From an uncultured Lachnoanaerobaculum sp. (GTDB taxonomy: Bacteria; Bacillota; Clostridia; Lachnospirales; Lachnospiraceae), in the NCBI GenBank assembly GCA_946999385.1, contig CAMQCZ010000012.1, positions 1 through 57,036 of the forward strand: a DNA stretch of 57,036 nt, written 5' to 3'. Below, one piece after another: positions 37,269 to 46,385 of this stretch. Made by a program: the position numbers and the translations under genes. The stretch's first letter is position 1, and each line of letters opens with the position of its first letter. The notes beneath the pieces are model-generated. The model had not been told where the DNA came from and ran no database searches. It was given only the letters and a program-made list of their open reading frames with translations.

Positions 37269-38060
37269 ATGCCACAGGATTTTTTTGGAAGAATTATATT
37301 TATTCTTGATCATTATGGTATGAGCTTTTTACAAGGTGCAATGGTTACCATGGTGATAGCATTGGTCGGTACCTTGATTGGCTGTATTATAGGCTTTGTA
37401 GTAGGAATTATTCAGACTATACCTATAGATAAGCATAATAATATTTTTAAAAAAATTATTTTAAGTATAGTAAAATTTATATTGAATGCTTATGTTGAAA
37501 TTTTTAGAGGTACGCCTATGATAGCACAATCAATGTTTATATTTTATGGTTCTGCAACATTATTTAATATAAATATGTCAATGTGGTTTGCCGCCTTTTT
37601 TGTTCTATCAATAAATACAGGTGCATATATGGCTGAAACTGTAAGAGGCGGTATACTTTCTGTCGATACAGGGCAAATAGAAGGAGCAAAGGCTATTGGA
37701 ATGACACATATTCAGGCTATGCTTTATGTGATTTTACCTCAGGCACTTAGAAATATTATGCCTCAAATAGGCAATAATCTTATTATAAATATAAAGGATT
37801 CATCTGTATTATCAGTAATAGGAGTGGTTGAATTATATTATTCTGCCAAGGGAGTTGCAGGAGCTTATTATACATATTTTGAAGCATTTACAATAGCAAT
37901 GGTTATATATTTTATTTTAACCTTTGCTTGTTCAAGATTGCTGCGTATGTGGGAAAATACTATGGACGGTCCGCAGAATTATGATTTAGCTACAACAGAT
38001 ACTCTTGCTTATACTTCAGGCATGAGTAAGTTTCCGAAGCCTAAAAAGGAGATTAAGTAA
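37269..38060 (+). CDS. Polar amino acid ABC transporter, permease
   Basis: This 263-residue inner-membrane permease of the HisMQ/GlnP type has about five helices. The YVEIFRGTPMIAQ segment and the EAA loop EGAKAIGMTHIQAM...LPQALRN, which contacts the ATPase, are clear. A cytoplasmic loop with Lys-rich residues about 55-75 is slightly longer than usual. The ATG at 37269 is chosen over an adjacent GTG because AAGGAG is six bases upstream. One permease is encoded, so a homodimer is expected. Its stop overlaps the ATPase start. Confidence 0.92.
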   Translation: MPQDFFGRIIFILDHYGMSFLQGAMVTMVIALVGTLIGCIIGFVVGIIQTIPIDKHNNIFKKIILSIVKFILNAYVEIFRGTPMIAQSMFIFYGSATLFNINMSMWFAAFFVLSINTGAYMAETVRGGILSVDTGQIEGAKAIGMTHIQAMLYVILPQALRNIMPQIGNNLIINIKDSSVLSVIGVVELYYSAKGVAGAYYTYFEAFTIAMVIYFILTFACSRLLRMWENTMDGPQNYDLATTDTLAYTSGMSKFPKPKKEIK

Positions 38061-38800
38061 TGAAAGATATTATACTTAATATAAAGCATCTTAGTAAAAC
38101 ATTTGGAACTAATGTTGTATTAAAGGATATTGACTTTACTGTAAAAAAGGGTGATGTTACTTGCATTATAGGGGCTTCAGGCTCAGGCAAGTCAACTTTG
38201 TTAAGATGTATTAATTTATTGGAAACACCTACTACAGGTGAGATATATTTCCGTGAAAAGAATGTATCTGACAGAGGATTAAATCCTACAAAATATCGTT
38301 CAAAGGTAGGTATGGTTTTTCAGAGCTTTAATCTTTTCAATAATATGACAGTTATGGATAATTGTATGATAGGGCAATTAAAAGTATTGAAAAGAACAAA
38401 GAAGGAAGCGACAGAAAAAGCTATTTATTATTTGGAAAAGGTAGGTATGGCACCATATGTCAATGCAAAGCCTAAGCAGTTATCAGGTGGTCAAAAACAG
38501 AGAGTAGCTATAGCAAGAGCCTTATCTATGGACCCTGAGCTTATTCTTTTTGATGAGCCGACCTCAGCACTTGATCCTCAGATGGTAGGAGAGGTATTAG
38601 CTGTTATGAGATCTCTTGCAAATGAGGGCTTGACTATGATAGTTGTTACACATGAAATGGCATTTGCAAAGGATGTATCTAATCATGTTGTATTTATGGC
38701 AAATGGAGTAATAGAAGAAGAGGGTAGTCCTGAGGATATATTTAATAATCCTCAAAAATTATTGACTAAGGATTTTTTGAATAGATTTTTGAAAAATTAG
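38060..38800 (+). CDS. Polar amino acid ABC transporter, ATP-binding protein
   Basis: The 246-residue ATPase has Walker A GASGSGKST, Q-loop VFQSFNLFNNMTV, signature LSGGQKQRVAIARAL, Walker B LILFDEPTSALDP and H-loop VTHEM. These are typical of GlnQ/HisP-type importers. It starts inside the permease stop codon (TAATG). The operon is closed by a strong hairpin 30 bases downstream. It energises uptake of the amino acid bound by the upstream lipoprotein. Confidence 0.94.
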   Translation: MKDIILNIKHLSKTFGTNVVLKDIDFTVKKGDVTCIIGASGSGKSTLLRCINLLETPTTGEIYFREKNVSDRGLNPTKYRSKVGMVFQSFNLFNNMTVMDNCMIGQLKVLKRTKKEATEKAIYYLEKVGMAPYVNAKPKQLSGGQKQRVAIARALSMDPELILFDEPTSALDPQMVGEVLAVMRSLANEGLTMIVVTHEMAFAKDVSNHVVFMANGVIEEEGSPEDIFNNPQKLLTKDFLNRFLKN

Positions 38801-38829
38801 TTAGATTATATTTGTAAATGAAATTATAT

Positions 38830-38869
38830 ATATAAAAGCACTGTAGTTTAATCTACAGTGCTTTTATAT
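38830..38869. terminator. Bidirectional terminator between two ABC operons
   Basis: A 17-bp perfect inverted repeat centred on AAAAGCACTGTAG / CTACAGTGCTTTT with loop TTTAAT separates convergent operons. It can form a T-tailed hairpin on either strand. Confidence 0.88.
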
Positions 38870-38880
38870 GAAAATAATAT

Positions 38881-39678
38881 CTAATTTGAAAGTAACATTC
38901 TATCATTTGCAAATTCTTCTTTGCTTGCCTGTTCAAATTTCAGTAATAAATCTTCTATTTTTAAATTTTTCTTTTCTTCTCCTTTTACATCATATATTAT
39001 ATTTCCATTATTCATCATTATAAGTCTATTTCCTATATTTATTGCATCTTTCATATTATGAGTAACCATCATAGCAGTTAAATTATCATTTTTTACTATT
39101 TCAGTAGTTAAGCTTAATACCTGCTTTGCGGTTTTAGGATCAAGAGCGGCCGTATGCTCATCCAAAAGTAAAATTTTAGGCTTTACAAGGCTTGCCATAA
39201 GAAGTGTAAGAGCCTGTCTTTGTCCACCTGATAGAAGTCCGACTTTGGCATTCATTCTATCCTGTAGTCCAAGTCCCAATTTTGATATAAGCTCTTTGTA
39301 ATATTGAATCTCACTTTTTTTTATTGCCCATGAAAGTCCTCTTTTTTTTCCTCTTCTGAATGCGAGTGCAAGATTTTCCTCTATTTCCATGTTGGAGGCA
39401 GTGCCTAGCATAGGGTCTTGAAAGACTCTTGATATAAATTTTGCTCTTTTATATTCAGCCCATCTTGATATATTAATATTGTCTATTTTTATAGTTCCAC
39501 AATCAATAGGATATACACCTGCTATCATATTTAGCATACTTGATTTTCCTGCACCATTACCGCCTATGATGGTAACAAAATCTCCTTCATCAAGGTGTAG
39601 GCTGATATTATTAAGTGCCTTTTTTTCATTTACAGTACCCTTATTAAAAATTTTAGTAACATTGATAAGATCTAACAT
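38881..39678 (-). CDS. TrpXYZ-type ABC transporter, ATP-binding protein
   Basis: This 265-residue ATPase has Walker A GGNGAGKSS, signature LLSGGQRQALTLLMA and a Walker B that reads LLLDEHTAALDP. The His in place of Pro after DE is characteristic of the branch that serves PF04392-type binding proteins. It is the last gene of a three-gene minus-strand operon and starts directly after the permease stop. In streptococci such systems import tryptophan or related compounds; substrate here is inferred only. Confidence 0.88.
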   Translation of the reverse strand: MLDLINVTKIFNKGTVNEKKALNNISLHLDEGDFVTIIGGNGAGKSSMLNMIAGVYPIDCGTIKIDNINISRWAEYKRAKFISRVFQDPMLGTASNMEIEENLALAFRRGKKRGLSWAIKKSEIQYYKELISKLGLGLQDRMNAKVGLLSGGQRQALTLLMASLVKPKILLLDEHTAALDPKTAKQVLSLTTEIVKNDNLTAMMVTHNMKDAINIGNRLIMMNNGNIIYDVKGEEKKNLKIEDLLLKFEQASKEEFANDRMLLSN

Positions 39679-40605
39679 TTAATTAACCTCCATATTACTT
39701 GAATAGGCTCTATAGTTTTTTATTTTCTGACTTATAATTGGAAGGCTGAGGGCAATAAATACTAAAATTGCAGATATGGCCTTCATATAGTTGGCATTTA
39801 GACCAAGCTTTAAAACTATTGCACGTATGAGAAAATATATTATACAGCCAACAATGGTACTTGTGAATTTGAACATAAAATTGATAAATTTACTAAATAT
39901 AACCTCACCTATAACTATAGAAGCTAAGCCTATAACTATTGCACCTGTTCCCATATTTATATCGGCATATTTTTGACTTTGTGCAACCAATCCACCTGAT
40001 AAAGCGACCAGTCCGTTGCTTATCATAAGTCCCAAAAGTTTTGTATTTTTAATATTTACGCCTAAAGCCCTAAGCATGGCTTCATTATTTCCGGTAGCTC
40101 TTATCGCAGCTCCTATTTCAGTACCGAAAAATAGATAGAGTGTGCATATGCTGAGTATTGATATTATAAAACCGATTATTATTATATTTGTATTTGAATT
40201 AAAGTAGCATATTTTATCAAAATCCGAAAAAATTGTTCTTGATTTAAGTAAGGGAATATTACTTTTTCCCATAATTCCAAGGTTTATAGACCATATTGAT
40301 ATTTGTGTTAAAATACCTGCTAAAATAGCCGGAATTTCAAAAAATGTATGCAGGATACCTGTTATTAAGCCGGCGATTAAGCCTGATAAAGTTGCAAAGA
40401 TAAGTGCAATTAATGGATGAAAATTGTATTTTGTTATAACTATTACACATACACAAGCACCTAGGGCGAAACTTCCATCTACTGTTAAATCAGCTATATT
40501 TAAAATTCTATATGTTATATATACACCAAGAACCATAATTCCCCAAAGTAAGCCTTGCGATAAGGAGCCGTTAAGAGAGGGGATTAAACTAATAAAAAAA
40601 GACAT
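39679..40605 (-). CDS. TrpXYZ-type ABC transporter, permease
   Basis: The 308-residue membrane protein resembles branched-chain/ribose-type (LivH-like) permeases, with about nine helices. VYITYRILNIADLTVDGSFALGA and the TGNNEAMLRALGVN cytoplasmic coupling loop are visible. A longer frame reaches 40674, but the ATG at 40605 has AGGAGGA six to seven bases upstream and gives the family N-terminus, so I used it. It lies between the binding protein and the ATPase. Confidence 0.88.
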   Translation of the reverse strand: MSFFISLIPSLNGSLSQGLLWGIMVLGVYITYRILNIADLTVDGSFALGACVCVIVITKYNFHPLIALIFATLSGLIAGLITGILHTFFEIPAILAGILTQISIWSINLGIMGKSNIPLLKSRTIFSDFDKICYFNSNTNIIIIGFIISILSICTLYLFFGTEIGAAIRATGNNEAMLRALGVNIKNTKLLGLMISNGLVALSGGLVAQSQKYADINMGTGAIVIGLASIVIGEVIFSKFINFMFKFTSTIVGCIIYFLIRAIVLKLGLNANYMKAISAILVFIALSLPIISQKIKNYRAYSSNMEVN

Positions 40606-40648
40606 ATATCCTCCTGATTTTAAGAAAGGACGAAAAATCGTCCTTTGA

Positions 40649-41659
40649 TTATTTTTTAATAACTGAAGTATCAATATTTAGCTTCTTTGCCAATTCATCA
40701 TTTATTGAAAATTCACATTTGCTTTTATCAAGGTATTCTATAGGCATATTTGCAGGATTTTCTTTATCTCTTAAAATTCTGATAGCTTGTTTGCCGGCAA
40801 GGTAGCCAAGTTCAAAGTAATTTATACCATATGTAGCCAAGGCACCATTCTTTACATGTGCAACCTCTGCACCTATTATTGGAATATTCGCATTTGTTGC
40901 TATCATAGATACTGTTGACATACCGGAAGCTACCATATTATCGGTAGGAACATATATTGCATCAACTTTACCTATCATTGATTCTACTATTGTCTGTATT
41001 TCATTTAAGCTTGAAACACTAAAGTCTTCATATTCCAAGCCTTCTTCCTTACAGGCCGCATGTGCAATATTTATTTGAAAAACTGAATTGGCTTCTGCTG
41101 ATGAATATAACATACCGACTTTTTTTGCGTTAGGTAAAAGATTTTTTAATAATTGAATTTGCTCTTTTACAGGAGTTAAATCAGATGTTCCTGTTACATT
41201 TTTTCCGGGAGCCTCATTACTGTCGACAAGACCTGAATCTTTGGGATCTGTAACTGCTGTTATTACAATAGGTATATCACTTGTGAGTCCGGCAACTGCT
41301 TGTGCTGCAGGTGTAGCGATAGCAAAAATCAAATCATTTTTGTCGCTAACTAATTTATCTGCAATAGTTTGTGCTGTGCTTATTTCTCCGCCTGCATTTT
41401 GCTGATCAGCTACATATGGAATATTTTCATCTTCAAATGCTTTAAAAAAGCCTTTATTACTCTCGTCTAAAGCAGGATGCTGAACAAGCTGTAATACTCC
41501 GATTTTATAAACCTGCCCATTATTACTTGTATTATCGGTTGTTTGAGCGGCTTGTGTAGTATCGGCTGTGCTTTCTTTTTTTTGTGGATTATTAGCACAG
41601 GCTGATAAAGCAAAGACCAATCCAAGGCTTAAGCAAGCCATTAATAGTTTATTTTTCAT
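40649..41659 (-). CDS. TrpX-type ABC transporter substrate-binding lipoprotein
   Basis: The 336-residue lipoprotein has lipobox LSAC (Cys near 21), a Thr/Gln/Asn-rich tether (about 25-50), then an ABC_sub_bind (PF04392) domain. Its features are YKIGVLQLVQHPALDE, DLIFAIATPAAQAV, GTSDLTPVKEQIQLL and the late TYGINYFELGYLAG. Relatives bind tryptophan, tyrosine or small hydrophobic molecules. The ATG at 41659 has AGGAG seven bases upstream and replaces a start five codons further out. A consensus promoter and a dyad lie upstream. Confidence 0.88.
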   Translation of the reverse strand: MKNKLLMACLSLGLVFALSACANNPQKKESTADTTQAAQTTDNTSNNGQVYKIGVLQLVQHPALDESNKGFFKAFEDENIPYVADQQNAGGEISTAQTIADKLVSDKNDLIFAIATPAAQAVAGLTSDIPIVITAVTDPKDSGLVDSNEAPGKNVTGTSDLTPVKEQIQLLKNLLPNAKKVGMLYSSAEANSVFQINIAHAACKEEGLEYEDFSVSSLNEIQTIVESMIGKVDAIYVPTDNMVASGMSTVSMIATNANIPIIGAEVAHVKNGALATYGINYFELGYLAGKQAIRILRDKENPANMPIEYLDKSKCEFSINDELAKKLNIDTSVIKK

Positions 41660-41691
41660 AATTTTCTCCTCCATTAAATTGTGTTATGAAG

Positions 41692-41720
41692 ATGATACTA
41701 CAAAATAAAATCTTTGTCAA
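41692..41720 (-). promoter_or_regulatory. Strong promoter of TrpXYZ-type operon
   Basis: On the minus strand TTGACA (41715-41720) and TATCAT (41692-41697) are separated by 17 bases, about 35 bases upstream of the binding-protein ATG. Confidence 0.7.
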
Positions 41721-41723
41721 CAC

Positions 41724-41744
41724 TTTAAACCATAAAAGTTTAAA
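41724..41744. promoter_or_regulatory. Dyad just upstream of the -35 box
   Basis: TTTAAAC and GTTTAAA form a perfect 7-base inverted repeat around a 7-base spacer, four bases upstream of the -35 element on the minus strand. The place suits an activator or repressor site; AT-rich chance is possible. Confidence 0.4.
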
Positions 41745-41895
41745 TTGCTAAAGTGAAATAAAAATCTTGATATATATTAATGAAAAATATATTTTAAGAT
41801 TCCCAAATTAATACTAAAGAAAGCATTAGTTTTATGTTATAATATAAATAAATAAATTCAAATGAACATAAACAAGTTTTTGATAGGTGGATAGT

Positions 41896-42441
41896 ATGAA
41901 ATATATGTTTGCTAGTGATGTGCATGGAAGTGCATATTATGCTAAAAAAATAGTTGATAAATTTAAAGAAACAGGTGCTAAAAGGCTTATACTTTGTGGT
42001 GATTTATTATATCATGGACCAAGAAATGATTTACCACGTGATTATAATCCCAAGGAGGTTATTCCTTTATTTAATTCTATAAAGGATAAAATTTATGCAG
42101 TTAGGGGGAATTGTGATAGTGAGGTTGATCAAATGGTTTTGGATTTCCCTATAATGTCAGATTATAGTATACTTGTTTTAAACGATATTACCTTTTATTT
42201 GACACATGGACATTTGAAATCACCGGATAATTTACCACCCTTAGAAAAGGGGAGTGCCTTTATTTTTGGGCATATACACTTGCCTATAGCTGAGAAAAGA
42301 GATGGTATTTATATATTAAATCCAGGATCTATTTCTATACCTAAGGGTGGCAATCCAAATTCTTATGCTATTTTAGACGGAAAAAATTTTAAAGTAATAT
42401 CTTTGGATGGAGATATTTTAAGGGAGATTAATATTGAATAA
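41896..42441 (+). CDS. yfcE: YfcE-type metallophosphoesterase
   Basis: This 181-residue cytosolic phosphodiesterase needs a di-metal centre. All calcineurin-like motifs are present: SDVHG, GDLLYHGPRN, RGNCDSE, THGH and GHIHLP, and PGSISIPKGGNP matches E. coli YfcE nearly word for word. The physiological substrate is unknown, although YfcE hydrolyses artificial phosphodiesters. The ATG at 41896 follows AGGTGG; an in-frame GTG three codons earlier overlaps that site. It opens a tightly packed four-gene cluster that includes a second enzyme of the same fold at 44164. Confidence 0.9.
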   Translation: MKYMFASDVHGSAYYAKKIVDKFKETGAKRLILCGDLLYHGPRNDLPRDYNPKEVIPLFNSIKDKIYAVRGNCDSEVDQMVLDFPIMSDYSILVLNDITFYLTHGHLKSPDNLPPLEKGSAFIFGHIHLPIAEKRDGIYILNPGSISIPKGGNPNSYAILDGKNFKVISLDGDILREINIE

Positions 42442-43594
42442 AATATATACTTTATATGCACCCTGCCATTTCGGCATGGAAGCTATATTAAAAAGAGAGA
42501 TTATAGACCTGGGTTATGAGGTTACAAGAGTAGAGGATGGAAGAGTTTATTTTGAAGCGGATGCTGAGGGTATAGCAAGAGCTAATATCTGGCTTAGAAC
42601 AACAGAGAGAGTGATGATTTTAATAGCTGAGTTTAAGGCAAATAGCTATGAAGAGCTATTTCAAGGAATAAAGGCGATAGATTGGCAAAATTATATCAAA
42701 GAAGATTCAAAGATATGGGTAAAAAAGGCTAATAGTATTAAGAGTAAGCTTTTTTCACCCAGCGATATACAGTCTATAGTTAAAAAGGCGATTATAGAAA
42801 AATTAAAAATTATATATGAAAAAAATTTATTTAAAGAATCGGGAGAGGAATATCCGCTTAGAATAAGTATAAATAAGGATATTGTAACACTTGGACTTGA
42901 TACGAGTGGAGAATCTTTGCATAAAAGAGGATATAGAAAATTGGTTTCAAAGGCACCTATTACTGAAACTTTGGCCGCTGCTATTATTATGCTCAGTCCT
43001 TGGAAAAAGGATAGGATTTTAATAGATCCTTTTTGTGGCTCCGGCACATTTTTGATTGAAGCCGCTATGATGGCACTTAATATTGCACCTGGTAGAAATA
43101 GAGAATTTAATGCAATGAGCTGGGATAATATAGTTCCCAAAAAAGTATGGTACGAGGCATTTGAAGAAGCATTTGAGGAAGAGCTTAAAGAGGATATAAA
43201 ATTAAATTTACAGGGCTATGATATAGATTCTAAAATTATAAAAGCGGCAAAACAAAATGCTATAGATGCCGGAGTTGAGAAATATATACATTTTCAACAA
43301 AGAGATGTAAAAGATTTATCACATCCTAAAAAATATGGATTTATAATTACAAATCCACCTTATGGTGAAAGAATAGAGGATAAGGAAAATATTAAGCATA
43401 TATATGAAAATCTTGGGAAAAGTTTTAATAAATTGGATTCATGGTCTATGTTTATTATAAGCTCTGTTTTGGATACAGAAAAATATATAGGTAGAAAAGC
43501 TGATAAAAATAGAAAAATTTATAATGGGATGTTAAAGACATATTTATATTCCTTTATGGGAGAAAAACCGAAAAAGAGGATTAAGGATGAATAA
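42434..43594 (+). CDS. THUMP-domain class I RNA methyltransferase (YpsC/RlmL-like)
   Basis: The 386-residue protein has an N-terminal THUMP RNA-binding domain (about 1-160: YTLYAPCHFGMEAILKREI). A Rossmann SAM-dependent methyltransferase follows, with the motif I region DPFCGSGTFLIEAAMMA, GYDIDSKIIKAAKQNA and the catalytic NPPYGER. Relatives modify guanine N2 in 23S rRNA. The start is a TTG overlapping the preceding stop; AAGGGAG lies about eight bases upstream and the family N-terminus begins here, so TTG is well supported. The next gene overlaps its end by eight bases. Confidence 0.9.
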   Translation: MNKIYTLYAPCHFGMEAILKREIIDLGYEVTRVEDGRVYFEADAEGIARANIWLRTTERVMILIAEFKANSYEELFQGIKAIDWQNYIKEDSKIWVKKANSIKSKLFSPSDIQSIVKKAIIEKLKIIYEKNLFKESGEEYPLRISINKDIVTLGLDTSGESLHKRGYRKLVSKAPITETLAAAIIMLSPWKKDRILIDPFCGSGTFLIEAAMMALNIAPGRNREFNAMSWDNIVPKKVWYEAFEEAFEEELKEDIKLNLQGYDIDSKIIKAAKQNAIDAGVEKYIHFQQRDVKDLSHPKKYGFIITNPPYGERIEDKENIKHIYENLGKSFNKLDSWSMFIISSVLDTEKYIGRKADKNRKIYNGMLKTYLYSFMGEKPKKRIKDE

Positions 43595-44186
43595 AATAGT
43601 TTTTGCAACAAATAATGAACATAAGCTAAGTGAGATAAGACAAATATTGAGGAGCTTTGAAATAATACCATTAAAGGATTTAAGGCTTGATTTGAAAATT
43701 GAGGAGAATGGAAAAAGCTTTTATGAAAATGCCTGTATAAAAGCAAAGGCTATATGGGATAAGGTTGGCGGAATAGTTATGGCTGATGATTCAGGCTTGG
43801 TTATAGACTATTTGAATGGAGAACCGGGAATATATTCTGCAAGATATTTAGGAGAATCCACCTCATATAAATTTAAAAATGAAGTTATACTTAGTAGAAT
43901 GAAAAATGCAAAGGGAAAAGAGAGAAGTGCCAGATTTGTAGCCTGTATAGTTTGCATTTTACCAAATTCAAAGCTTTTATCTACACAGGCTACTATGGAG
44001 GGGTTTATTTCTGATAAAATTAGCGGTGAAAATGGATTCGGATATGATCCGATTTTATATCTGCCTGAATTTGCCTGTACAGCGGCACAGCTTGACAGTA
44101 CTACAAAAAATCTTATAAGTCATAGAGGCAAGGCACTCGAATTAATGCAGGAGAAGCTTGAATATGAAAATCTTGGTAGTAAGTGA
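43587..44186 (+). CDS. rdgB: XTP/dITP diphosphatase (RdgB/HAM1 family)
   Basis: This 199-residue house-cleaning pyrophosphatase removes non-canonical purine triphosphates (XTP, ITP, dITP) from the pool. Family landmarks are FATNNEHKLSEI, MADDSGLVIDYLNGEPGIYSARY, GENGFGYDPIL and SHRGKALELM. It overlaps the methyltransferase upstream by eight bases and the phosphoesterase downstream by 23. The ATG is preceded by AAGG. The RdgB-phosphoesterase pairing is a common Firmicutes arrangement. Confidence 0.95.
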   Translation: MNKIVFATNNEHKLSEIRQILRSFEIIPLKDLRLDLKIEENGKSFYENACIKAKAIWDKVGGIVMADDSGLVIDYLNGEPGIYSARYLGESTSYKFKNEVILSRMKNAKGKERSARFVACIVCILPNSKLLSTQATMEGFISDKISGENGFGYDPILYLPEFACTAAQLDSTTKNLISHRGKALELMQEKLEYENLGSK

Positions 44187-44649
44187 TACGCATAGATATG
44201 AGGATAATTTAGAGAAGGTTCTGAAGATTGAAAAAGCTGATATGCTATTTCATTTGGGTGATATTGAAGGTAGTGAAAATAAGATAGAATCAATGGCTAA
44301 TGTAAATTGTGTTATGGTTAGAGGAAATAATGATTTTTTTTCTTTTTTAGATGATGAAAGAGAGCTTGAAATAAAAGGCTATAAGATATTATTAACTCAT
44401 GGTCATTTGTATAATGTAGGTTTGAGTACACAGCTGCTTTATGATGAAGCAAGCTCAAGAGGCTTTGATTTGGCAATATTCGGACATACACATAAACCCT
44501 TTTATAAAAAAAATGATAAGCTGATTTTATTAAATCCGGGAAGCATTTCATATCCAAGGCAGGAAGGAAGAAAAGCAAGCTATGCTATTATAAATATAGA
44601 TGAGGAAACTAATGCTTTAGATATTTGTATTAAATATTTACTTACTTGA
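44164..44649 (+). CDS. MJ0936/YfcE-family metallophosphoesterase (second copy)
   Basis: The 161-residue di-metal phosphodiesterase has SDTHRYED, FHLGDIEGSE, RGNND, THGHLYNVG and GHTHKP, with the usual NPGSISYPRQ tail. It is shorter and only distantly related to the one at 41896. I take the ATG at 44164, two codons inside the longest frame, with AGGAG upstream. It overlaps rdgB and is probably co-translated. A phosphodiesterase role is secure; the substrate is not known. Confidence 0.88.
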   Translation: MKILVVSDTHRYEDNLEKVLKIEKADMLFHLGDIEGSENKIESMANVNCVMVRGNNDFFSFLDDERELEIKGYKILLTHGHLYNVGLSTQLLYDEASSRGFDLAIFGHTHKPFYKKNDKLILLNPGSISYPRQEGRKASYAIINIDEETNALDICIKYLLT

Positions 44650-44671
44650 TATTTAAAATTGTAAAGGGGGA

Positions 44672-45973
44672 ATGGATATTTTTTTATTAATAATTTCTAT
44701 TATTTTATTAGTAGCTTTAGTAGCAATAAATATTTCAGGAAGATCGGGTATTCCTTCTTTGTTATTATTTTTGATTTTGGGAATTTTTTCGAATTTATTA
44801 GGAATGAAATTTGAAAATTATCAAATATCAGAAAAACTTGCAAGTCTTGCACTTGTAATAATTATCTTTTATGGAGGTTTTGGAACAAATTGGAAACTTG
44901 CTAAATCGGTTGCAAAACCTGCCGGAATTTTAGCCTCCTTTGGAGTTGTGTTTACTGCCTTATTAGTTGGGGCTTTTGCATATTATATATTAAAAATTCC
45001 ATTTTTAGAAAGCATGCTTTTAGGTTCTATTATAGCTTCTACTGATTATGCTTCGGTTTCAAATATTTTAGTATCCAAGAAATTAAATTTAAAATATAAT
45101 ACGGCTTCTTTATTAGAGTTAGAAAGTGGTTCAAATGATCCTGTTGCTTATACAATGACTATGATATTTTTATCATTGATATCGGGGACAAAAATATTTA
45201 TCCCTTTAATGATATTTAAGCAGCTTGTATTCGGTGCCTTATTCGGATTTGTAATTGCATATTTTGTTTCAAAATTAATAGACTATATTGATTTGAAAAA
45301 AGACGGACTTGCTATAGTATTTATGTTTGCCATGGCTTTATTTACATATTCTTTGACTAATATAGCAGGGGGTAATGCTTATCTTGCAGTCTATATTTTT
45401 GGTATTTATGTAGGTAATAAGGATTTTATAGGCAAGAGGAATATTGTATATTTTTTTGACGGTTTTACTGAGCTTATGAGTATAGGTTTATTTTATCTTT
45501 TGGGTTTACTTTCAACATCCTCAAGAATAATAAGCAGCTTACCTTCAGCTCTTATTATAATGTTATTTATGACAATATTAGCAAGACCACTATGTGTTTT
45601 TATTCTGATGAAGCTTTTCAAATTTAAGAATAATCAGCTTTTAACTATTTCTTTTGTCGGTCTTAGAGGAGCTGCGGCTATTGTTTTTGCCATAATGGCA
45701 ATTAATACTAAAATAGACTTTTCCATTGATATTTATCATATTGTATTTGGAATTTGTATACTTTCTTCTTTATTACAGGGAACCTTTATGCCTAAGCTGA
45801 TAAAGATTAGTGATATGATAGATCCCGGGGATACTATTCTTAGAACATTTAATTATTATGTAGATAAGGGTGCTATTAATTTTATTCAATTTAAGATAAC
45901 AAAAAGAAGTAGCTTTATAGGAAAAGCTTTAAGGGATATTAATGTCGACAATCATTTATTATATGTAAGATAA
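44672..45973 (+). CDS. K+/H+ antiporter (CvrA/NhaP2-like), truncated by a frameshift
   Basis: The 433-residue frame is a CPA1-type cation/proton antiporter with about a dozen helices. STDYASVSNILVSKK and ELESGSNDPVAYTMTMIF carry the ion-binding Asp and the Asn-Asp pair typical of CvrA/NhaP2. After the membrane part the RCK_C regulatory domain begins (about 395-433, KRSSFIGKALRDINV) and stops abruptly at a TAA. The rest of that domain continues at once in another frame (45970-46272). The transport domain is complete, so a partly active but unregulated protein is possible. The ribosome binding site is GGGGG. Confidence 0.8.
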   Translation: MDIFLLIISIILLVALVAINISGRSGIPSLLLFLILGIFSNLLGMKFENYQISEKLASLALVIIIFYGGFGTNWKLAKSVAKPAGILASFGVVFTALLVGAFAYYILKIPFLESMLLGSIIASTDYASVSNILVSKKLNLKYNTASLLELESGSNDPVAYTMTMIFLSLISGTKIFIPLMIFKQLVFGALFGFVIAYFVSKLIDYIDLKKDGLAIVFMFAMALFTYSLTNIAGGNAYLAVYIFGIYVGNKDFIGKRNIVYFFDGFTELMSIGLFYLLGLLSTSSRIISSLPSALIIMLFMTILARPLCVFILMKLFKFKNNQLLTISFVGLRGAAAIVFAIMAINTKIDFSIDIYHIVFGICILSSLLQGTFMPKLIKISDMIDPGDTILRTFNYYVDKGAINFIQFKITKRSSFIGKALRDINVDNHLLYVR

Positions 45974-46272
45974 TTAGAAAAGGAAGGGTGATAGTTCCAA
46001 AAGGAGATGTTGTTATAGAGCTTGGTGATGTTATAGTTATAAGTGGTCAGGAATATTTTGATTCAAGCTCTCAAGACCTTTTAGAATTTAGTATTACTCA
46101 AAATCATAAATGGAAGGATAGATATATTAAGGAATTGGAGCTTCAACAAAATGAGCTTATTGTTTCTATAAATAGAGATGTAGAAATTATTTTAGTTGCA
46201 GGAGATACAAAAATAGAGCTTGGAGATAGAGTGATTTTATTTAAAGGAGAAAATAGATGCTATAAAGGCTGA
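45970..46272 (+). pseudogene. Displaced C-terminal RCK_C region of the antiporter
   Basis: Read from base 45970, one base back from the first frame, the translation continues IIRKGRVIVPKGDVVIELGD, exactly what should follow VDNHLLYVR in an RCK_C domain. A second RCK_C-like unit follows (ELIVSINRDVEIILV...ELGDRVILF). The joined protein would have about 533 residues, close to family length. A GTG at 45988 could start this piece alone, but as a free 94-residue protein it makes little sense. A one-base deletion, or a sequencing error, is the simplest explanation. Confidence 0.75.
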
Positions 46273-46385
46273 TGTCAATTTTTTGTATTTAGCTTGCTAT
46301 ATAATATAAAGAACTCAAAATAAAGGCCTAATATACAAAAATATACTGCATACTTTATAAACTATTTAATAATAAATAAAAATGC

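Noticed and set aside
45960..45990. Programmed -1 ribosomal frameshift in the antiporter gene
   Set aside because: No X-XXY-YYZ slippery heptamer at the junction and no obvious downstream stimulatory structure, so an indel or sequencing error is simpler.
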